Positions 27,301 to 35,037 of a stretch of DNA of 64,000 nt are shown here, in pieces (the stretch's first letter is position 1; every line of letters begins with the position of its first letter). Location: assembly GCA_964567745.1 (NCBI GenBank), contig CAZMNY010000021.1, forward strand, positions 1 through 64,000, read 5' to 3'. The stretch comes from CAZMNY01 sp964567745. GTDB lineage: Bacteria > Planctomycetota > Planctomycetia > Pirellulales > Pirellulaceae. The notes beneath the pieces are model-generated. The model saw only the letters and a list, made by a program, of their open reading frames with translations. It searched no databases and was not told the origin of the DNA. The translations under genes and the position numbers were made by a program.

Positions 27301-29693
27301 GAGCTGGAAACATTAGCGAAGACTTCCTGCTCGATATTCTCATCGACACCGTGGCCTACGCGGGCGAAGGCGACCTGCATCCCGAAAGCGATTCGGGCAT
27401 CTCGGGTTACGACGCGACGTTTACCGATCACTACACCAACGACAAGCTCCCCGAATTCTACGGATCGGCGGAAGCCAATAACTTGGTGATCATGGAGATC
27501 GATAGCGGCGCCGGCTTCTTCCCCGCCGGCACGACGGTCGCGCTTCCTTATGACGGCGACGACGCCTTCCAACCTCAAAATGCTCCGAACGATATCGTCG
27601 AAGGCAATTGGTGGATCCAAACGACCATCGACGATGCGGACGGTTCGCTGTTGGCGGACGGCGAGCACGATGTTCGCTTCACGTACGAAGACGTTGCGGG
27701 TAACCGCACGACTCCGGCGCCGTTCCAGATCTTCATCGATTCCGAAGGTCCGGTCGTCACCAACGTCACTCACGGTCAAGTCTACGAGCAAGGCGTGTTT
27801 GCCGCGTCCGTATTCGACGGCGAGACCAGCTTGTTCGATCCGAAGCCATCGACAGGACCGGAGCCTCTGGTCAGCAGCGTCGTGGTTCACTTCAGCGACG
27901 GCCCTGCTCGAACGCTCAACTTCCAGCAAGACGCGTTGTTCCTGGCAACGGCCATCGAAGAAGGTCACTTCAGCCTGGTCGGCGACGCCAACGGAGTGAT
28001 TCCGATTTTGGCTGTCAACATCGTGACGGCGATGAGCCGCAGTGGCTTCACGATCACGGACAGCTCGCCTGGCGCCGACGCCATTTTGGGCCTCGAGTTG
28101 GTCGTGCATCAGGACGGCGGCGACGGCATTCTCTACAGTGCTGACGACACCGGCGAACCGTTGCCTGACGATCGATTCACGTTGGTTGTTTCCGATTCGC
28201 TCACTGATGACGCGGGCAACGCCCTTGACGGCGAATCTGGTGCCACAGCGCCGTTCGACGGCAACAACTTCAACTTGGCGACTCCTCCGGTCTTCCCGTC
28301 CGGCGACGGTTCGCGCGGCGGCGACTTCGCTGCTCGCTTCACTAACGATACGGTGGCGGAGCTGGGCGTCTGGGCGGCTGGAAACGTTTGGGTCGACACG
28401 AATGGAAACTTCCACTTCGATCCGGAAAACACCGACTCGTCAAACCGAGACATCACTTACGCCATGGGCTTTGTGACGGACGACGTGTTCGCTGGAAACT
28501 TCATCGAAGCGCGCGTCGGAACGGCCGATGGCTTCGACAAGATCGGCGCCTACGGATTTGTTGGCGGAGTCTACCGATGGTTGATCGACACCGACAACGA
28601 TGGCGTCGCCGATATCGACAACTCGAACTCGTTGGCCGACATCAACGGTCTTCCGATCGTCGGTCGATTCGACGGCAACAACGCCAATGGCGATGAGGTC
28701 GGTGTCTTCACTGGAACGACGTGGTACCTCGATAGCAACCATAGCTTCTCGATTGACGCTGGCGACACAACGTTCTCCGGTGACATGCGTGGTCTGCCCA
28801 CCGTGGGTGACTTCGATGGCGACGGCAACGATGACTTGGCGACATGGCACGATGACCACTTCTACATCGACTTTGCCGCCGACGGCCTCGACGGAAACGC
28901 CGACGCCGACTTCGAGTTTGGCTTCATCGGAACTCGCGAAGCTCCGATTGCCGCCGACTTCGACGGCGACGACATCGACGACATCGGCCTCTGGGTTCCC
29001 GGTCGTGAAGGCGTCACGCCTCGCGAAGGTGCCGAGTGGTTCGTGTTGATGAGTCATGGTCAAGGCATTGCCAACCATATCCGCTTCGACGCTCGACTCG
29101 GCATCAACGTCGCCGACTTCGAACCCGATCCGTTCGGCTACGACTTCACCGCCACCTTCGGCGATGAATTCGCCCGACCCGTCGTCGGTAACTTCGATCC
29201 GCCAAACCTCGGCGGCGGCGGAGGAGACGATGGCGGAGACGGCGGACTCGTTCAGTTCGACGTCAATGGCGACGGCGAAGGCGCGAGAGTTGATGACGCG
29301 ATGTTGCAGATTAGAACGTTAAAGACCATTAATGACGCGACTGGCGCGCCTAATCAGAAACTCTTTGCTGCTGCTGTCGCGGCACCATTTGCTGATATTG
29401 ATGGTGACTTGGATATTGACCTTGTCGATGCTTTCAAACTAATTGTCGCAACCGAAGAACGCTTTCACCGAGAAAATGGCGGCGGTGGAGCAGCAGAGGG
29501 TGAGGGGGCCTCCTTGGACCGAATTTGGAGTCGGCTTGATTCGTTGATTGATAACTCCGAGCCCGAACTTCGCGACTTGATTTTCAGTGACTCTGATGAC
29601 GACGATGATGATCGAGTAAGCGGACTAGTTGACAGTTTGTCAGACTCACTCGTCACGGACGAAGACGTTGATGAATTCTTCTCCGATTTCTAG
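18369..29693 (+). CDS. Giant secreted metzincin-like multidomain protein with dockerin-like end
   Basis: 3774 residues from GTG 18369 (AAGGAG nine bases upstream). Residues 1-52 are very basic and end in MESLEERIVLAA, an LEPR-XLL-type planctomycete leader. Residues about 55-335 are a metallopeptidase-like domain: H240-E-x-x-H244-x5-H250 zinc motif (HEAGHNFGLRH) and a Met-turn (M278, EIMSY), as in metzincins. Residues 340-1940 are Asp/Gly-rich beta-repeats. About 1945-2075 is a pre-peptidase C-terminal (PPC)-like domain (DFYRYTAHYTGKLAV ... YTLEIENF). About 2220-3130 are seven Ig-like units recurring as GVAE-N-x-x-RIFA and DLAGN. About 3290-3600 hold FG-GAP/VCBS-like DFDGDGNDDLA repeats. Residues about 3629-3697 are two EF-hand-like loops (DVNGDG, DIDGDLDID) resembling type I dockerin, then an acidic tail. 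It is likely a Ca-binding cell-surface or extracellular protein; proteolysis is inferred from the zinc motif. Confidence 0.85.
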   Translation: MIKRSSIEQQVANSLKRNKARKQAQRDRARRRLINHRSLQMESLEERIVLAANLFIEYGDNFPGGTLSTTQGAFRDVANHANGPDRILGTPLPQSNGFTAGGGLDIVSQPYSVADRARALAVVQRAFAGLDVNIIELTGTNQTTPDGRVVQGASSMADVITTLRGGNATWKDAYIFVGTFIADPGGPNQVTYGGTGGGLSPSNTLGEISDLNSASNVHDDVAVVFSAGGFGNNTRNNIAHEAGHNFGLRHSITNSVTSNPSNAVAPAAINLFHQAEIMSYRNTNNTTSSVAFTRYPMIRGDGNSPSSGILGNYNSIAARMGTTTLYDQAANDANIGPNPNWSFVSGTGAHDIITITRNGANADVTVEAFAEAAHTTAITVPSVGGTVFSYSIPLTNSILVQAGGSDDHVIVDGDLGVDLIIDGMLGNDTLAVNAGSSPSATYVPNPTIPVGVDLVPDMGGTITIGGNTITFNNFEPLELNGFTTAFFQSPNGVDNIDLEIAPAPISGNPSTRVFGTSGGVGFEDLFVLNTTNLIVDLATNDGAGVNGEDVVDINATDGITNLILDTGQSADVVDATPSPNTEFFLEGNSPTTAPGDVLNYDAAGGNKVVTGINGGTIEKAGFMDVNFSGFEFVTPTGGNTFTDEVDVASLVDALGDTGSDGTENLITIRRDGGAGTNLEILFDGDTGTAGGEIVVSTQPFATITELTVNGAGDDDILFVDVSNGLLPFVDGISFDGAGQGAGGDMLRIEGDPDPSSLIQRETHFATAADSGDITYDPNGNMGVDLGTAASGDEMFISYTALEPVFDTVPVAQANFFTPAGAVADNISITDGPVSPGGFQTLEVDAATFETQWFANKDTLTVNSLDGADFYTIDFGAVIDGITTLELYGNELTGGTIDSDDSATDDFRIQGTSAAIPTYLHGQDGSDNFIHFFPTANLDDILGVVNIIGGESLGDDDFVALMDVNDATPDSATLTSTSLTGASPAVINYVEAETFFYESTNGDDSIEVISTALGTRYLVSGDGGGDVITIGNESGDVMVNPDGSLSSDGGSLDLIAGEISILPDANGTPGVDVLNVDDSGTSSLATGVVTPATIDIAAGFSLTSGLGFFITGDVTELTGFAPATIRYFHTSFTSLLASNTTGLEFANILASDGDDSIDVNATTATDTTRLDSHIGDDANTTTINGDGLSADNIFHGSAGFDRTVLNVTANLGATSFVDLTGLIIHGDDPANDTNQRDSVEINDNSGAARDLVFDYIDTAGGVDINPGGGGGLGAGVEDIPVEIRTMETLIYNGSGAGDTVEVEGTSSVDQLTVAPLSASGALVFLGGNPWDGPSDVDAFLDAYPGLAGGGNGPDMQILGITPGGPITFDDGDASSVADDDQLFVYAPSETGISDASTIVDPWDPAGVGNGFTQGGAGQLIPAFGAPPGGSSHDDIFVSDAGVSIDNGPAPGIGPLIDVAIADPTEDFVKTNAATELRGLIVNSGDEALPDAGDGIADDIFAVLSFNFGLQINGGNPVPGFAPQGDRLQVITPGEINVFSDKSTPPEVSITSTHPLTNILSHPLTFSSIESAILTPGVTNQQVNLYGDDNTGVGQEDNFVVVGRDIDSLLQPLGGPGGLAANPAYNPTGATVDPRYDVDADGDNEFELFINGSAAIGFRNVTDLNVFGDDDNAGTASPDEIDTLEITPYADDTPQGWDIDVAFDEGNPVQADGDQADLIILHTSLLGGQVSENIVVQPTGPEDGEIIVTNASSGALIVDIDYVNNLDIIINDDDGFANDTDTLTLRGTDPSTPATSGREIFDINFGAAGDLANPEVVVTDADPVVPAEPILYRIRDLINIQTVTFESLGGDDTFNVTPDGDVAVEIYGGSPIGAINGDPDILNVLTADTGETVNFFPGPEADSGTFTIAMGAAAERSVSFDEIELLQVDNVAFVIQDDYEEIDYNAANIDPNNSLALATDIGSDVTAVYRDLTLHTTNGSNAGTNPTTTDIDFYRYTAHYTGKLAVNASFIHNDGDIAISVQDAAGNPITASLTPSAAGVNREDLVIPVVVGEDYVIVVQSADAVPTTYTLEIENFAAPVPSGVDLNPNDDSGASRSDNVTFVGDGQLLIHADLTDFNNMGVPLLESGDFPAAAGGAAVEAFINGVSIGFADRFGGTSTNFWTIDTTAVALAAGIPIDLGTLTAGDIAGFLDLVTSAVTVFDGAAAQNSASTLLSEPMWMNFDPNAPEAANISVAMLDASDTNIVGDQVTKINQPAFWGVAEENTKIRIFADLLRDGTFEMVGEATVGSDRSDVASNANLPEGSLGGAADDGVGLWEITVEPLRDGLYDIRVEVEDLAGNVTVDTARSLAIEVDTLAPQRPTVDLVGMDVQDSLTQFDFTGGAIPVVTLNTAPVNSDTGLSGTDDITRGTNPAPAAGGQGTTDVMLRVSAEPDSTVFLKDGEEVIATFTMPSLPYANQGPGGDIFVFVLVTLDEDPHPLSVEAFDLAGNRSIQSEELLVIVDTTDPPTAVATDLIESSDTFDDFAGITGPIFTDVDDNTGINTPTFSGVAEKNSLVRVWATDTVTGTLQLVGEGTVGSDESDFVTDGLGLYSVETVAMADGNYDISVELEDTAGNISSFSDALNITIDTLAPQRPTVDLQDSDDSGRSDMDNTTISDPAEANGIVDVRVSAELGSRVIIKDGETVIDDFVFNAAFDATDGGATDGFGLRRIDFPANTVAFGIPTEGAHPISVEAFDTPGNRSAQSEELLITIDFTPPVATAAPNLLSSSDSGQENDDNVTNVQTPAFDGVGERNSIVRIFATPTAGNTGVRQLIGEGIVGSNESDGDRAGSLPEQLGFWEVTVEPLEDGVWDITTTLEDKAGNISAESAALTIEIDTYQPNTPFLDLVEASDSGRHNDDNITNDNTPTLTMTSHDPNNADHIDPLNFIFRIYDREEQLNEVLLYDSLADLGDFTALTFLTETTAVLADNIHNLKLEVEDRAGNISEDFLLDILIDTVAYAGEGDLHPESDSGISGYDATFTDHYTNDKLPEFYGSAEANNLVIMEIDSGAGFFPAGTTVALPYDGDDAFQPQNAPNDIVEGNWWIQTTIDDADGSLLADGEHDVRFTYEDVAGNRTTPAPFQIFIDSEGPVVTNVTHGQVYEQGVFAASVFDGETSLFDPKPSTGPEPLVSSVVVHFSDGPARTLNFQQDALFLATAIEEGHFSLVGDANGVIPILAVNIVTAMSRSGFTITDSSPGADAILGLELVVHQDGGDGILYSADDTGEPLPDDRFTLVVSDSLTDDAGNALDGESGATAPFDGNNFNLATPPVFPSGDGSRGGDFAARFTNDTVAELGVWAAGNVWVDTNGNFHFDPENTDSSNRDITYAMGFVTDDVFAGNFIEARVGTADGFDKIGAYGFVGGVYRWLIDTDNDGVADIDNSNSLADINGLPIVGRFDGNNANGDEVGVFTGTTWYLDSNHSFSIDAGDTTFSGDMRGLPTVGDFDGDGNDDLATWHDDHFYIDFAADGLDGNADADFEFGFIGTREAPIAADFDGDDIDDIGLWVPGREGVTPREGAEWFVLMSHGQGIANHIRFDARLGINVADFEPDPFGYDFTATFGDEFARPVVGNFDPPNLGGGGGDDGGDGGLVQFDVNGDGEGARVDDAMLQIRTLKTINDATGAPNQKLFAAAVAAPFADIDGDLDIDLVDAFKLIVATEERFHRENGGGGAAEGEGASLDRIWSRLDSLIDNSEPELRDLIFSDSDDDDDDRVSGLVDSLSDSLVTDEDVDEFFSDF

Positions 29694-29728
29694 CAGCGGA
29701 ATTCAACGTGTTTTGAGAAGCATTACTT

Positions 29729-29767
29729 GGCCCCTGTGACAGCTCTGTGTCACCGGGGCCTTTTTTT
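29729..29767 (+). terminator. Intrinsic terminator after giant gene
   Basis: GGCCCCTGTGACA pairs with TGTCACCGGGGCC (one mismatch in 13) around GCTCTG and is followed by seven Ts. It separates the giant gene from the CHAT gene, which therefore needs its own promoter in 29768-29879. Confidence 0.93.
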
Positions 29768-29879
29768 GCTGAAATACCGAAACATGTCATCGATTCTTTC
29801 CCTACACATGGAGTGGTTTGGAGCTAGCTGATCATCTAGCCTAACCCAGACAACCTTCATTGCCTTGTGGGGGAAGCCC

Positions 29880-32800
29880 ATGTTCATATGCACGATTCTC
29901 AGCTTGTTGTTAACGCCTTACGATGAACTCGAGAAAGTGTCGAAGGAACTTGGCGAGTTGCCCGTGAATGCAACCCAAGAGAAACGCTTCGAACTGTTGC
30001 ACAGAGCCAGTTCAACTGTTGAACGAGGTGACGTGTCAACAGTCACAAGTTTCGCAGGTCTTTTGAAGCAACATCTCGCGAAGTGCTCTGTGGATCAGCA
30101 ATCAAGTTTGATTATGGAATTCGATCGAGTCGCCGAATCAATGCGGGAAAAGGACATGTCGTTGGCTGACCGCGCGTCGTTGTGCGAGACGCTTGCGAAG
30201 TTCTACCAGACTGGCTTGAAGAAGAGACGACGGGAGGTTTACTGGCTTGTCAAGGAGGGCGAATGTCGAATGAAAATCGATGAGCTACCAAATGAGGATA
30301 AGAGTAACAGGAGTCGACTCGTTGAAACGCTTTTGAACATCAGCGACTTGCATGCTGCGATGGGGGAATCCGAAAACGCGCTGCGGGTTCATAAGCAATG
30401 CCGGAAGTTTGTCGACCTTGACGACGCGAACGAAGTCAGTTTTACCTATCTTGCGCGCGGCGCTACGTTGGCATTCCGTCTAGGAAAACATGCTGACGCG
30501 ATACAGGCGTACAAAGTTCTCCTATCTCGATATCACCTAGCCGCACACGACCGAGCGCGTATGCACGCCAACCTTGCCGAGACTCTACGACTGAACAAGA
30601 ATCTTGGCGAATCGGAAACGGAACTGATGAAGGCGCAACGATTGCTCTCCTTGCTTAGCAGGTCAAACAGACAAGCAATGCAGATACGTATTGCACGGAT
30701 ATCTTGGAAGATCTTTGGTGATGACCTCCGATTTGCGGAGGCGATCAAGGCGTGTGACACGGAACTCGGTCTCGTCACCAGCGAGCCAAACTACCCATCA
30801 AAAGTGATTCGCCAATTGCGGCGAATGCGCGCTTACTTCCTGATGAGGTTGGAACGAGATACCGAGTCGCTGCACGAGATCCTATCGGCGGAATCGGAAC
30901 TAGTCGATATAGAGAGTAAGTCATTTGAACATCGCGTTGAATTGGTCAAACTAAGGATAGAATTGTCTCGCATTGCGCGACAAGTTGGGCTCTATCGGTT
31001 GTCGCGATCAAAGTCGCTTGAAACGCTTGCTGAGCTTCGTGGTTTCCCTGCAGGTGTGCAGGATGATCGGTTGCCGCAGTTGGTTCTCACGAATCTAGTT
31101 GGGTTGCCTTCAATTCCGTTCGAGGAACGCCAACTCTACCAATTGGAAGCTCAAGAATTACGATTGAAATGCTACAACGACAAGGTCTTGGCGCGGTCGG
31201 TAAACATGGTGGAAGCCGCCAAGCTCGCCGAACAACAAGGGCGCACGACCGATGCGAGAGACATTTGGGGGAATTTGGCAGCAGGCTTGCGAGGAAAGAG
31301 TGCAGAAGAAATGACCCTGCTCGAAAAGAGCATGCTTGAGCTTTGCGCAATGGGACTAGGGGGCGAATTAAGTTCGAGTGGCCTATCGAAGAAGACGGTA
31401 GCTGATGTTCGTAGGTCACTTGAGGGATCCCACATCTGGAGGCCCAGCTACGCGCTTGAATTATTCGATTCGGGTGATGAGTCCGGCGCTCGGAAGATTG
31501 CTCTGTCGGCTTTATCGGAACAGCGTCGCTCGATGCAGATGATAACGCGGAAGATGTCGACTAACACACCGCATGTTTCCGCAAGCGACGCCGCAGTCGT
31601 AATTTTTGTGGATGACCGCACGATGGATGATCAAGTTGCCGGGTCGCTCTGGGGCAAGGCTAGTTTGTCATCAATTCGGCTGCTGGCAAAGGCGAAGACG
31701 GGCAGTCTAGCGACGAACCAACCCAACGATACCAATACAAACAAATCAGCCTCGATCGAAAATGAAATCAAGCGTTGCCTCCTCCCCGCGATTCGAGCCA
31801 AACTGCTGCCAACGGACGTATTGGTTCATTACGACACGTACGTTCCTCAAGACGATGTCAGGCGGTTATGCCAATTCGTAATAACTCGAGATACCGTAAA
31901 GCGGCATGAGTTGGGGCGGTTTTGGGGCGTGATGCTCGATAGTCGCGCCCTTGGAACATGTTTAAAGACCGGACAATCGGATCTTGACGCCGCCAAGAGG
32001 CTGGGTGCGAGGCTGGGCCTCGCGAACTTGCAGCTGAACCATCGCAAGCGGCTGCTCATTTCAAATTCGGCGAGCATCGTTGCGACGCCCTTTGCGGCTC
32101 TCGTTGATAGCGATGGCAAGCGTATCGTTGAAAAAGTCGCGGTGGTCCATGTGTCGGCCATCGCGTCCCTGGTCAACTCGCGCGCTCTGCCCGAATCGCC
32201 GGAGCGAGTCATGTTGGTTGGCGACATCGACTACGCGGCGACGAAAGGTGACTCGCCGTTTCGCGATCAATGGCCCGCCTTGCCAGGAACGAAGACGGAA
32301 ATCGACGACGTTCGCGCGTCGGCGGGACAGCGGCCGGTTGTGGAGTACCGAGCTCGTGCGGCGACGAAGAATCAAATTGTCGAGACGGCGAAGCAATGCC
32401 GCACAATTCACTTTGCGACTCACGCGTCGGTGATAGCCAAAGATTTCTCACCATTCGACTCGCCTCCCGACCCGTTGCGATTGACCGGCATTGTGCTCTC
32501 GGCCGCCAACGAAAAGGGTCCGGCCGCGATCCTTACCGGATTGGAAATCTGTCGGCTCGATCTGTCGAAGGCGAATCTGGTGGTGTTGGCCGGTTGTGAA
32601 ACGTCGCAAGGGTCGCAGTACGCGGACAGCTCGATCGCGAGTCTTCGCCAGGCGTTTCATGTCGCGGGCGCTCGCAATGTCGTTTCTTCCCTTTGGCGTG
32701 TTGAGGACACGTCGACGGCGGCGTTCATGAAGTTGCTCTACCATTTCATGTGGGACGGAAAGCTGAAACCGGAGGCGGCTTTCCGCAAAGCGCAATTGAC

Positions 32801-32963
32801 GCTGCTCAAAAACCCGCAACTGATTCCGACGCTCGCGAAGGAGCGAGGCCCTGATTTCAAGAAGGTCCTGATGCGACCGGCGAATCCCAAGCCAACGCCG
32901 AGAACGGAGACCCACACTCGGCTCTGGGCCGCGTTTCAGTTCTCGGGGGCGGTCGCTCCCTAA
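29880..32963 (+). CDS. TPR-CHAT (caspase-like) protein
   Basis: 1027 residues from ATG 29880 (GGGGGA about seven bases upstream; a TTG five codons earlier is less likely). Residues about 130-450 are helical and TPR-like (NISDLHAAMGESENALRVHK, YLARGATLAFRLGKHADAIQ). Residues about 700-1010 are a CHAT peptidase domain with the His-Cys dyad H848 (TIHFATHAS) and C906 (VLAGCETS), plus the family's SLWRVEDTST-type segment near 946. CHAT domains are caspase-fold proteases; TPR-CHAT proteins include the CRISPR type III-E Craspase and gasdermin-activating proteases, but no CRISPR or gasdermin gene is here. The first 12 residues are hydrophobic (FICTILSLLL), possibly a short signal or membrane segment. 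The neighbouring giant gene is a candidate partner or target (inference). Confidence 0.85.
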   Translation: MFICTILSLLLTPYDELEKVSKELGELPVNATQEKRFELLHRASSTVERGDVSTVTSFAGLLKQHLAKCSVDQQSSLIMEFDRVAESMREKDMSLADRASLCETLAKFYQTGLKKRRREVYWLVKEGECRMKIDELPNEDKSNRSRLVETLLNISDLHAAMGESENALRVHKQCRKFVDLDDANEVSFTYLARGATLAFRLGKHADAIQAYKVLLSRYHLAAHDRARMHANLAETLRLNKNLGESETELMKAQRLLSLLSRSNRQAMQIRIARISWKIFGDDLRFAEAIKACDTELGLVTSEPNYPSKVIRQLRRMRAYFLMRLERDTESLHEILSAESELVDIESKSFEHRVELVKLRIELSRIARQVGLYRLSRSKSLETLAELRGFPAGVQDDRLPQLVLTNLVGLPSIPFEERQLYQLEAQELRLKCYNDKVLARSVNMVEAAKLAEQQGRTTDARDIWGNLAAGLRGKSAEEMTLLEKSMLELCAMGLGGELSSSGLSKKTVADVRRSLEGSHIWRPSYALELFDSGDESGARKIALSALSEQRRSMQMITRKMSTNTPHVSASDAAVVIFVDDRTMDDQVAGSLWGKASLSSIRLLAKAKTGSLATNQPNDTNTNKSASIENEIKRCLLPAIRAKLLPTDVLVHYDTYVPQDDVRRLCQFVITRDTVKRHELGRFWGVMLDSRALGTCLKTGQSDLDAAKRLGARLGLANLQLNHRKRLLISNSASIVATPFAALVDSDGKRIVEKVAVVHVSAIASLVNSRALPESPERVMLVGDIDYAATKGDSPFRDQWPALPGTKTEIDDVRASAGQRPVVEYRARAATKNQIVETAKQCRTIHFATHASVIAKDFSPFDSPPDPLRLTGIVLSAANEKGPAAILTGLEICRLDLSKANLVVLAGCETSQGSQYADSSIASLRQAFHVAGARNVVSSLWRVEDTSTAAFMKLLYHFMWDGKLKPEAAFRKAQLTLLKNPQLIPTLAKERGPDFKKVLMRPANPKPTPRTETHTRLWAAFQFSGAVAP

Positions 32964-33017
32964 ACGTTGGGACTCCGCTACTGTTTTCGAACGCGGCGCG
33001 TCGTCGGTCGCGGTGAA

Positions 33018-33656
33018 TCAAAACGTCGTTCGCAGGCTTCGAATGGTCGCGGGCCAGGCGATCGGCTGGCCGTAGGTGCTGCTCGCCTTGGCTTTCTTGG
33101 CCCATTGAGTCTTGCCGAACTTGTCCTTCATGCCGACCGCGTCAATCTCATTCCAGCCGGGGACGGCTGGCGAATCGATATAGATTCGGATTCGGTTAGT
33201 GGTCAGCGAAAAGGTCGGCGCAATGGTTGATATTCCAGCGCCGCTGCCTGGCTTTTTTGGGTCCTTGCCCTGCCAAAGCAATCGTTCACGGCCCTGCCAA
33301 TCGAAGCCGGTTACGCGGTAAACGGCGCCCGGATTATACGTCTCGTTGATCAAGACTTGAGCCGGCTTAACGGACTTTGGGTAGGTGAGTTCGAGCCACT
33401 CTTTCTGACCATCCTGAGTCGCAGAGGCCCAAGCGGTTTTGATATCGCCGTGTCGAGTTGTGTTGGGGGTGCCGAGGACTTGCTCGATGCCCCAAGCGGG
33501 CGGCATCGCCGCCTGGCCCTCGTACAAAGCCAGGCGCCTTGCCAACTCGGTTCGATCGACCCACCAGCATGAAAGAATGCCTACGATCAAGAATACGATC
33601 ATCACCGAACGCAGACCAAACTGCGGCAGGCGAATACGCGGGAATCCAAGTTTCAT
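33018..33656 (-). CDS. Exported discoidin-like beta-sandwich protein
   Basis: 212 residues from ATG 33656 (AAAGGAAAGGA upstream); a 50-codon longer frame lacks support. A membrane anchor or signal helix lies at about 18-36 (SVMIVFLIVGILSCWW). The rest is a beta-rich domain with EWLELTYPKSVKPAQVLINE, a FDWQGRERLLWQGKD hairpin and GWNEIDAVGM, a pattern of galactose-binding/discoidin-like domains found in planctomycete secreted proteins. A ligand cannot be named. It converges with the CHAT gene (54-bp gap). Confidence 0.6.
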   Translation of the reverse strand: MKLGFPRIRLPQFGLRSVMIVFLIVGILSCWWVDRTELARRLALYEGQAAMPPAWGIEQVLGTPNTTRHGDIKTAWASATQDGQKEWLELTYPKSVKPAQVLINETYNPGAVYRVTGFDWQGRERLLWQGKDPKKPGSGAGISTIAPTFSLTTNRIRIYIDSPAVPGWNEIDAVGMKDKFGKTQWAKKAKASSTYGQPIAWPATIRSLRTTF

Positions 33657-33900
33657 CGACAATCCTTTCCTTTGGGTCGGCAGCTCAGTGCACGTCAGAG
33701 GCGGTTGTCCCCTCCCTTGGAACCAACTACGATCTTGCACTGGAATGGCAAAGGGTCGAAAACGTCGGATGGGCTCATAGGAATCACCAAGCCATCTCCC
33801 CCACATTTTTACCGCTGTCTATCCGAAGAGCAACGGGAATCCGTCGTCCCCAAGTCGCCATTGTGTGTGTGCGTGCGAGCGAAAGAACGGAAAGCAAGCG

Positions 33901-34980
33901 ATGACGAGCATTATGGATTCGCTGAGGCGGATCAAATATCAACCGCGAGTCGCGGATTCCTATCATCCTGGAATCGGTCTCGTCGGCTGCGGCGGCATCA
34001 CGCCGTACCATTTGAAGGCCTATCGCGACGGTGGACTCGACGTTGTCGCCTTGTGTGATCTTCGAATCGAGGCGGCCAAGGAGCGTCGGGACGAGTTCTT
34101 TCCGGACGCCGCCGTTTACGACGACGTCGCCGACCTGCTCGCGCTCGATAGCGTCGAAGTGGTCGATATCTCGACACACCCGCCCGAGCGACCGCCCTTG
34201 ATCGAAGCCGCCCTACGCGCCGGAAAACATGTACTCAGCCAGAAGCCGTTCGTGTTGGACCTCGAGGTCGGAGAGAGGTTGTGTCGAGTTGCCGATGATT
34301 GCGGACGACTGCTGGCCGTCAATCAAAATGCGCGTTGGGCCCCTCACTTTGCGTTTGCACGCGAGGTGGTCGCCGCCGGGCTGATCGGAGACGTCACGGG
34401 CGTGCACCTTTCGGTTCACTGGGATCACCACTGGGTCAAAGGCACCCAGTTCGAGCTGGTGCCCGACTTGATCTTGTACGACTACGCGATCCATTGGTTC
34501 GACATTCTGAGCTGCTTTATCGACTCGCCTCCGCAGCGCGTTTACGCATCCACCGCTTCGACGCGCCGCCAATCAATCCCCCCGCCGTTGCTCGGGCAGG
34601 CGATTGTTGAATACGAAAACGCTCAAGCGTCGCTGGCATTCGACGCCGACACGCCAATAGGCCCCCAAGACCGAACATTCATCGCCGGGTCTCGAGGGTC
34701 GATTCGATCGACGGGACCAGGAAACCTCAAGCAAACGCTGGTTGTCGAGACAGAAGAAGGCGAGTTTTCGCCGAGCTTGAAAGGCGTTTGGTTTCCTGAC
34801 GCGTTTCTCGGAACGATGGGGGAGTTGCTGAGGGCGGTTGAGCAGCAGCGAAAACCGATCCTCGATGCGCGAGCGAACTTGCAGAGTTTAAGCCTCTGTT
34901 TTGCCGCCGTAGAAAGCTCAAAACGTCGCCAACCGGTTGAGGTTGGCGACGTTCGTAAGTTGCCAGAGTCGTCGTTATGA
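33901..34980 (+). CDS. Gfo/Idh/MocA family oxidoreductase
   Basis: 359 residues from ATG 33901 (GGAAAG upstream). N-terminal Rossmann domain: IGLVGCGGITPYHLKAY (dinucleotide loop near residue 25), VVALCDL ending strand 2, EVVDISTHP, and GKHVLSQKPF with the family's catalytic-type EKP lysine changed to QKP. The C-terminal domain carries the WDHHWVKG and YDYAIHWFD segments, where the His-rich part forms the active site. Members are NAD(P)-dependent dehydrogenases of sugars, inositols or related compounds; the substrate is unknown. The last 60 coding bases contain a perfect 13-bp inverted repeat (see the terminator at 34922). Confidence 0.85.
   Translation: MTSIMDSLRRIKYQPRVADSYHPGIGLVGCGGITPYHLKAYRDGGLDVVALCDLRIEAAKERRDEFFPDAAVYDDVADLLALDSVEVVDISTHPPERPPLIEAALRAGKHVLSQKPFVLDLEVGERLCRVADDCGRLLAVNQNARWAPHFAFAREVVAAGLIGDVTGVHLSVHWDHHWVKGTQFELVPDLILYDYAIHWFDILSCFIDSPPQRVYASTASTRRQSIPPPLLGQAIVEYENAQASLAFDADTPIGPQDRTFIAGSRGSIRSTGPGNLKQTLVVETEEGEFSPSLKGVWFPDAFLGTMGELLRAVEQQRKPILDARANLQSLSLCFAAVESSKRRQPVEVGDVRKLPESSL
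34922..34953 (-). terminator. Inverted repeat inside convergent 3' end, probable minus-strand terminator
   Basis: AACGTCGCCAACC and GGTTGGCGACGTT are perfect 13-bp complements around GGTTGA. Read leftwards the stem is followed by TTTTGAG. It lies 85 bases beyond the stop of the exported gene ending at 35038 and inside the last codons of the oxidoreductase gene. Confidence 0.65.
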
Positions 34981-35037
34981 GCTTGAGTTCGAGCAAAGCA
35001 AGATCGAAATCGGCACGAACTCGTGACGAATCATTCG

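Noticed and set aside
29880..32963. CHAT protein as part of a type III-E CRISPR or gasdermin system
   Set aside because: No CRISPR repeats, Cas-type gene or gasdermin-like gene lies in the window; the TPR-CHAT layout alone is not enough.
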